Shown here piece by piece: positions 61,826 to 64,000 of a DNA stretch of 64,000 bases. The notes under the pieces were generated by a model. That model was not told the DNA's origin, searched no databases, and saw nothing but the letters and a program-made list of their open reading frames with translations. The position numbers were made by a program, and so were the translations under genes. Source of the stretch: Agelaius tricolor. Lineage: Eukaryota > Chordata > Aves > Passeriformes > Icteridae. Numbering within the stretch: the stretch's first letter is position 1; every line of letters begins with the position of its first letter. The stretch is from NCBI GenBank assembly GCA_023055355.1, contig JALJCS010000001.1:51899381-51963380 (forward strand). The letters run 5' to 3'.

Positions 61826-64000
61826 TCATGTATTCTGGTGTATACATGTGAACAGTGTGCATAAACCTACAGACATATATAGGTATGAATTTTAATTCCT
61901 ATTCCTCTACATGCCATTATGACATACACACACACAAGGCAAGTGGTGGCAAGAGCCAAACCAGGCCAAACTGGACTAGGGCTCCTGCAGGACCAACCAG
62001 CAGCAGCAGTCAGCATGAACTGTGCCCAGTCCACGATCTCTAGCTATGGAAACAACCCCTGGTTTGAAATTAGGACCCTCTGGTAGAGGCTTGCACAGGC
62101 AGACATGTCCACACTAGAACTACTCCCAAATGGCAATTTGGATCTCTTCAGGTTTAATATGGGCCATCCCTAAAGTTAAAGTTCAAGCCATGAGAGCCAA
62201 AGTGTAAATGCTAGAGTTGGAAAGAGCCAGCATAATATATGAAGGCAGACAGCTAGGTTTAGCCCAGAGACTAGCAGGGATGATAAATTCGTGCCACCAG
62301 TAGTAATCCCTGGATTCAACAAGGTCAACATACCAGGACAGGTTTATCATCTTTTCAATTTTATCATGGGAATCAATTTGGGTCTTGCACAGTTACAGGA
62401 ATTCAACATTGGAATGGGTTTTGTGAGGAAATGTCAGACCACCTGCTTTACTTTTAGGCTTCTGCCCAAAGGTGTAAAATGGACATAAGTGTAAATAAGG
62501 TGCTGGCACTAAAGTGACACATGATGACCCTAATCCTTACTTTAAAATGAGACAGAATGTCACTTTAATGAACCTTCATCTCAGACCTTTTTTTCTTGTC
62601 TTTCTCTGTGTTTATTGATTAGGTTGGAGTGGAATTTGCTATGCAGAATTATGAAGTAAACTCATCTTACATAACTACTGAGAGCAAACTTCCTCACAAT
62701 GTCCTGATCAGTTTGTCTTCTACAGCACTTTAGCACTTTAGCTTGCTCTTTCCCTGGAGCGATGCTTCATATTCAGCTTCATCAATTTTGGAGGACCTCC
62801 AGAGCGGACTGAGACATAGAATAAACCCTGCTCCTGTTCATTTATTGGGATGCGTAAGAAGTAATTAACTGAAATTCATGAAAGTGTATTTCTTAGTAGA
62901 TTCATGTACCTGTCTAAATATTAATTTAATTCTGATTCCACAATTTTCATAAAGGGTCCCTGCTTTCAAGAGGTACATTTCAAAATTAGAGCTTATACTA
63001 AAATTCATTTCTGTCATATCTAAGGTGGCTCAGCATGAGGATAAAGAACACCTGTGATGTTTTAAAATTTCCTAACTTAATATTCAAAATTTAATTTTTT
63101 TTTGCCTCCAACTTTTCCTGTGTGAATTCAGTGAAAAAAAAAATTTAAAAAATTATTTATTATGCCTCATCAGTCTTTTATTTTGTTGTACATGAGCAGG
63201 GACTTTTTAGTATTCCTTCCAGTCATGTTTGCAGAATTCAATCAGAAGTGAATACCTTGATGAAAGTAATATACTATGTTCTTATTCCATTGGTTTGGTC
63301 TTTTTTACTGAAGCAGTGTTTATAGTTTAGCTGGCATTGATGACGTCCATAGGATGCAGGCAGAATTGTGTGGCCAGAGGGAATGCTATCTATCACAAAT
63401 TATCTGCCATGGGTTACCTGTTTCATCCTACTGTACTATTACGTCTTTTTGAAGTATTTCCAGAATTGTTCTCTCCTGACTGCCACAGTTATACCTGTGG
63501 AAATTCTTACTTTCAAAAATCTTTCACTTTGCCCTCAGTTTGATTAACATTTTACCCTTTACTCCAAGTTTAACTAACTCAACCTGCATTAAAACCTATG
63601 AGCATTATGGAGTGGATTTCAAATATCATTAAATGATGCCTTTTACTTCTGCCTTGGTCACTTAAGGTCTTTAATTACTGCAGAAATATGTACAAAAGAA
63701 ATGTATAAAGCACACATTTTTTGCTGATATTATTAATTAAGCTTTTTCTATAAGGTAGGACCTCTTCTCTATGCTTAATTAAAATGGAACAACTAATATT
63801 GCAAAAGGACAGAATTTCCTGTGTTACTTATCTGGGTGTTCACAAAACCCACACAAAGATATTAACAACATCCTACATTTGCTGAACTCAGGTCAGCAGT
63901 GATCCAGAGAGAGATCCTCATGTATTCTAAATCAATGCTGCATCAGAAAACAGACAAGCAAACAAAGAAAAGCTTTAGAGAAAAGTGTAAAAACAGTTGC
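61826..64000. other. Non-coding stretch, no gene seen
   Basis: No gene was found. A short CA run lies at 61925-61936, a 9 bp tandem pair (AGCACTTT repeated) at 62724-62742, and opposed poly-T and poly-A runs at 63095-63103 and 63134-63143 that could pair imperfectly. Open frames are under 70 codons. Confidence 0.55.

Overview
This 64 kb window looks like a non-coding stretch (gene desert or very large intron) of an amniote nuclear genome, most likely a bird. The evidence is two truncated CR1 LINE fragments of the type common in birds, one ending in the characteristic short ATTCTATG-type 3' tail; a much older, decayed LINE of the L3/CR1 type with recognisable reverse-transcriptase motifs; an old MIR-type tRNA-derived SINE; low overall repeat density; an AT-rich, CpG-poor composition; and no operons, compact genes or prokaryotic signals. 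Turtles and crocodilians also carry CR1 and cannot be fully excluded. These family assignments rest on recalled consensus sequences, not on a database search.

I could not support any protein-coding gene, exon, tRNA or rRNA. Open frames are almost all 60-125 codons, overlap on both strands and look like chance frames; several are by-products of CR1, poly-T or other repeat sequence. The only open frame long enough to need an explanation is a 211-codon frame on the minus strand at 4328-4963, which resembles no family I know.

Layout: 1-5.8 kb, unique sequence with a relatively GC-rich patch (2.2-2.6 kb), a possible untranslated exon or conserved element (about 3.70-3.88 kb) and the 211-codon frame. 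5.8-21.5 kb, mostly unique AT-rich sequence with a 42 bp duplication (12.06 kb), a hairpin beside a GA microsatellite (15.8 kb) and two adjacent palindromes (17.5 kb). 21.54-22.99 kb, the decayed L3/CR1-type LINE and a hairpin at its 3' edge. 26.45-26.67 kb, the MIR-type SINE. 27.50-27.80 kb, CR1 on minus. 33.77-34.06 kb, CR1 on plus. 40.2-40.5 kb, a candidate regulatory element with an inverted SOX-type site pair. 42.4 kb, 59.5 kb and 60.8 kb, three small fragments that seem to share one old repeat motif. 46.6 kb, a G-quadruplex motif. 48.0 kb, a second SINE tail on minus, followed by a long pyrimidine-rich region. 53.6 kb and 61.4 kb, T/G-rich low-complexity tracts; 61.75 kb, an AT-rich hairpin.

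There are no genes here to assemble into a pathway. If the window has a function it is probably regulatory, and the candidate conserved elements listed are guesses from sequence texture that need a cross-species alignment to confirm. I found nothing that supports a new multi-gene biological system.
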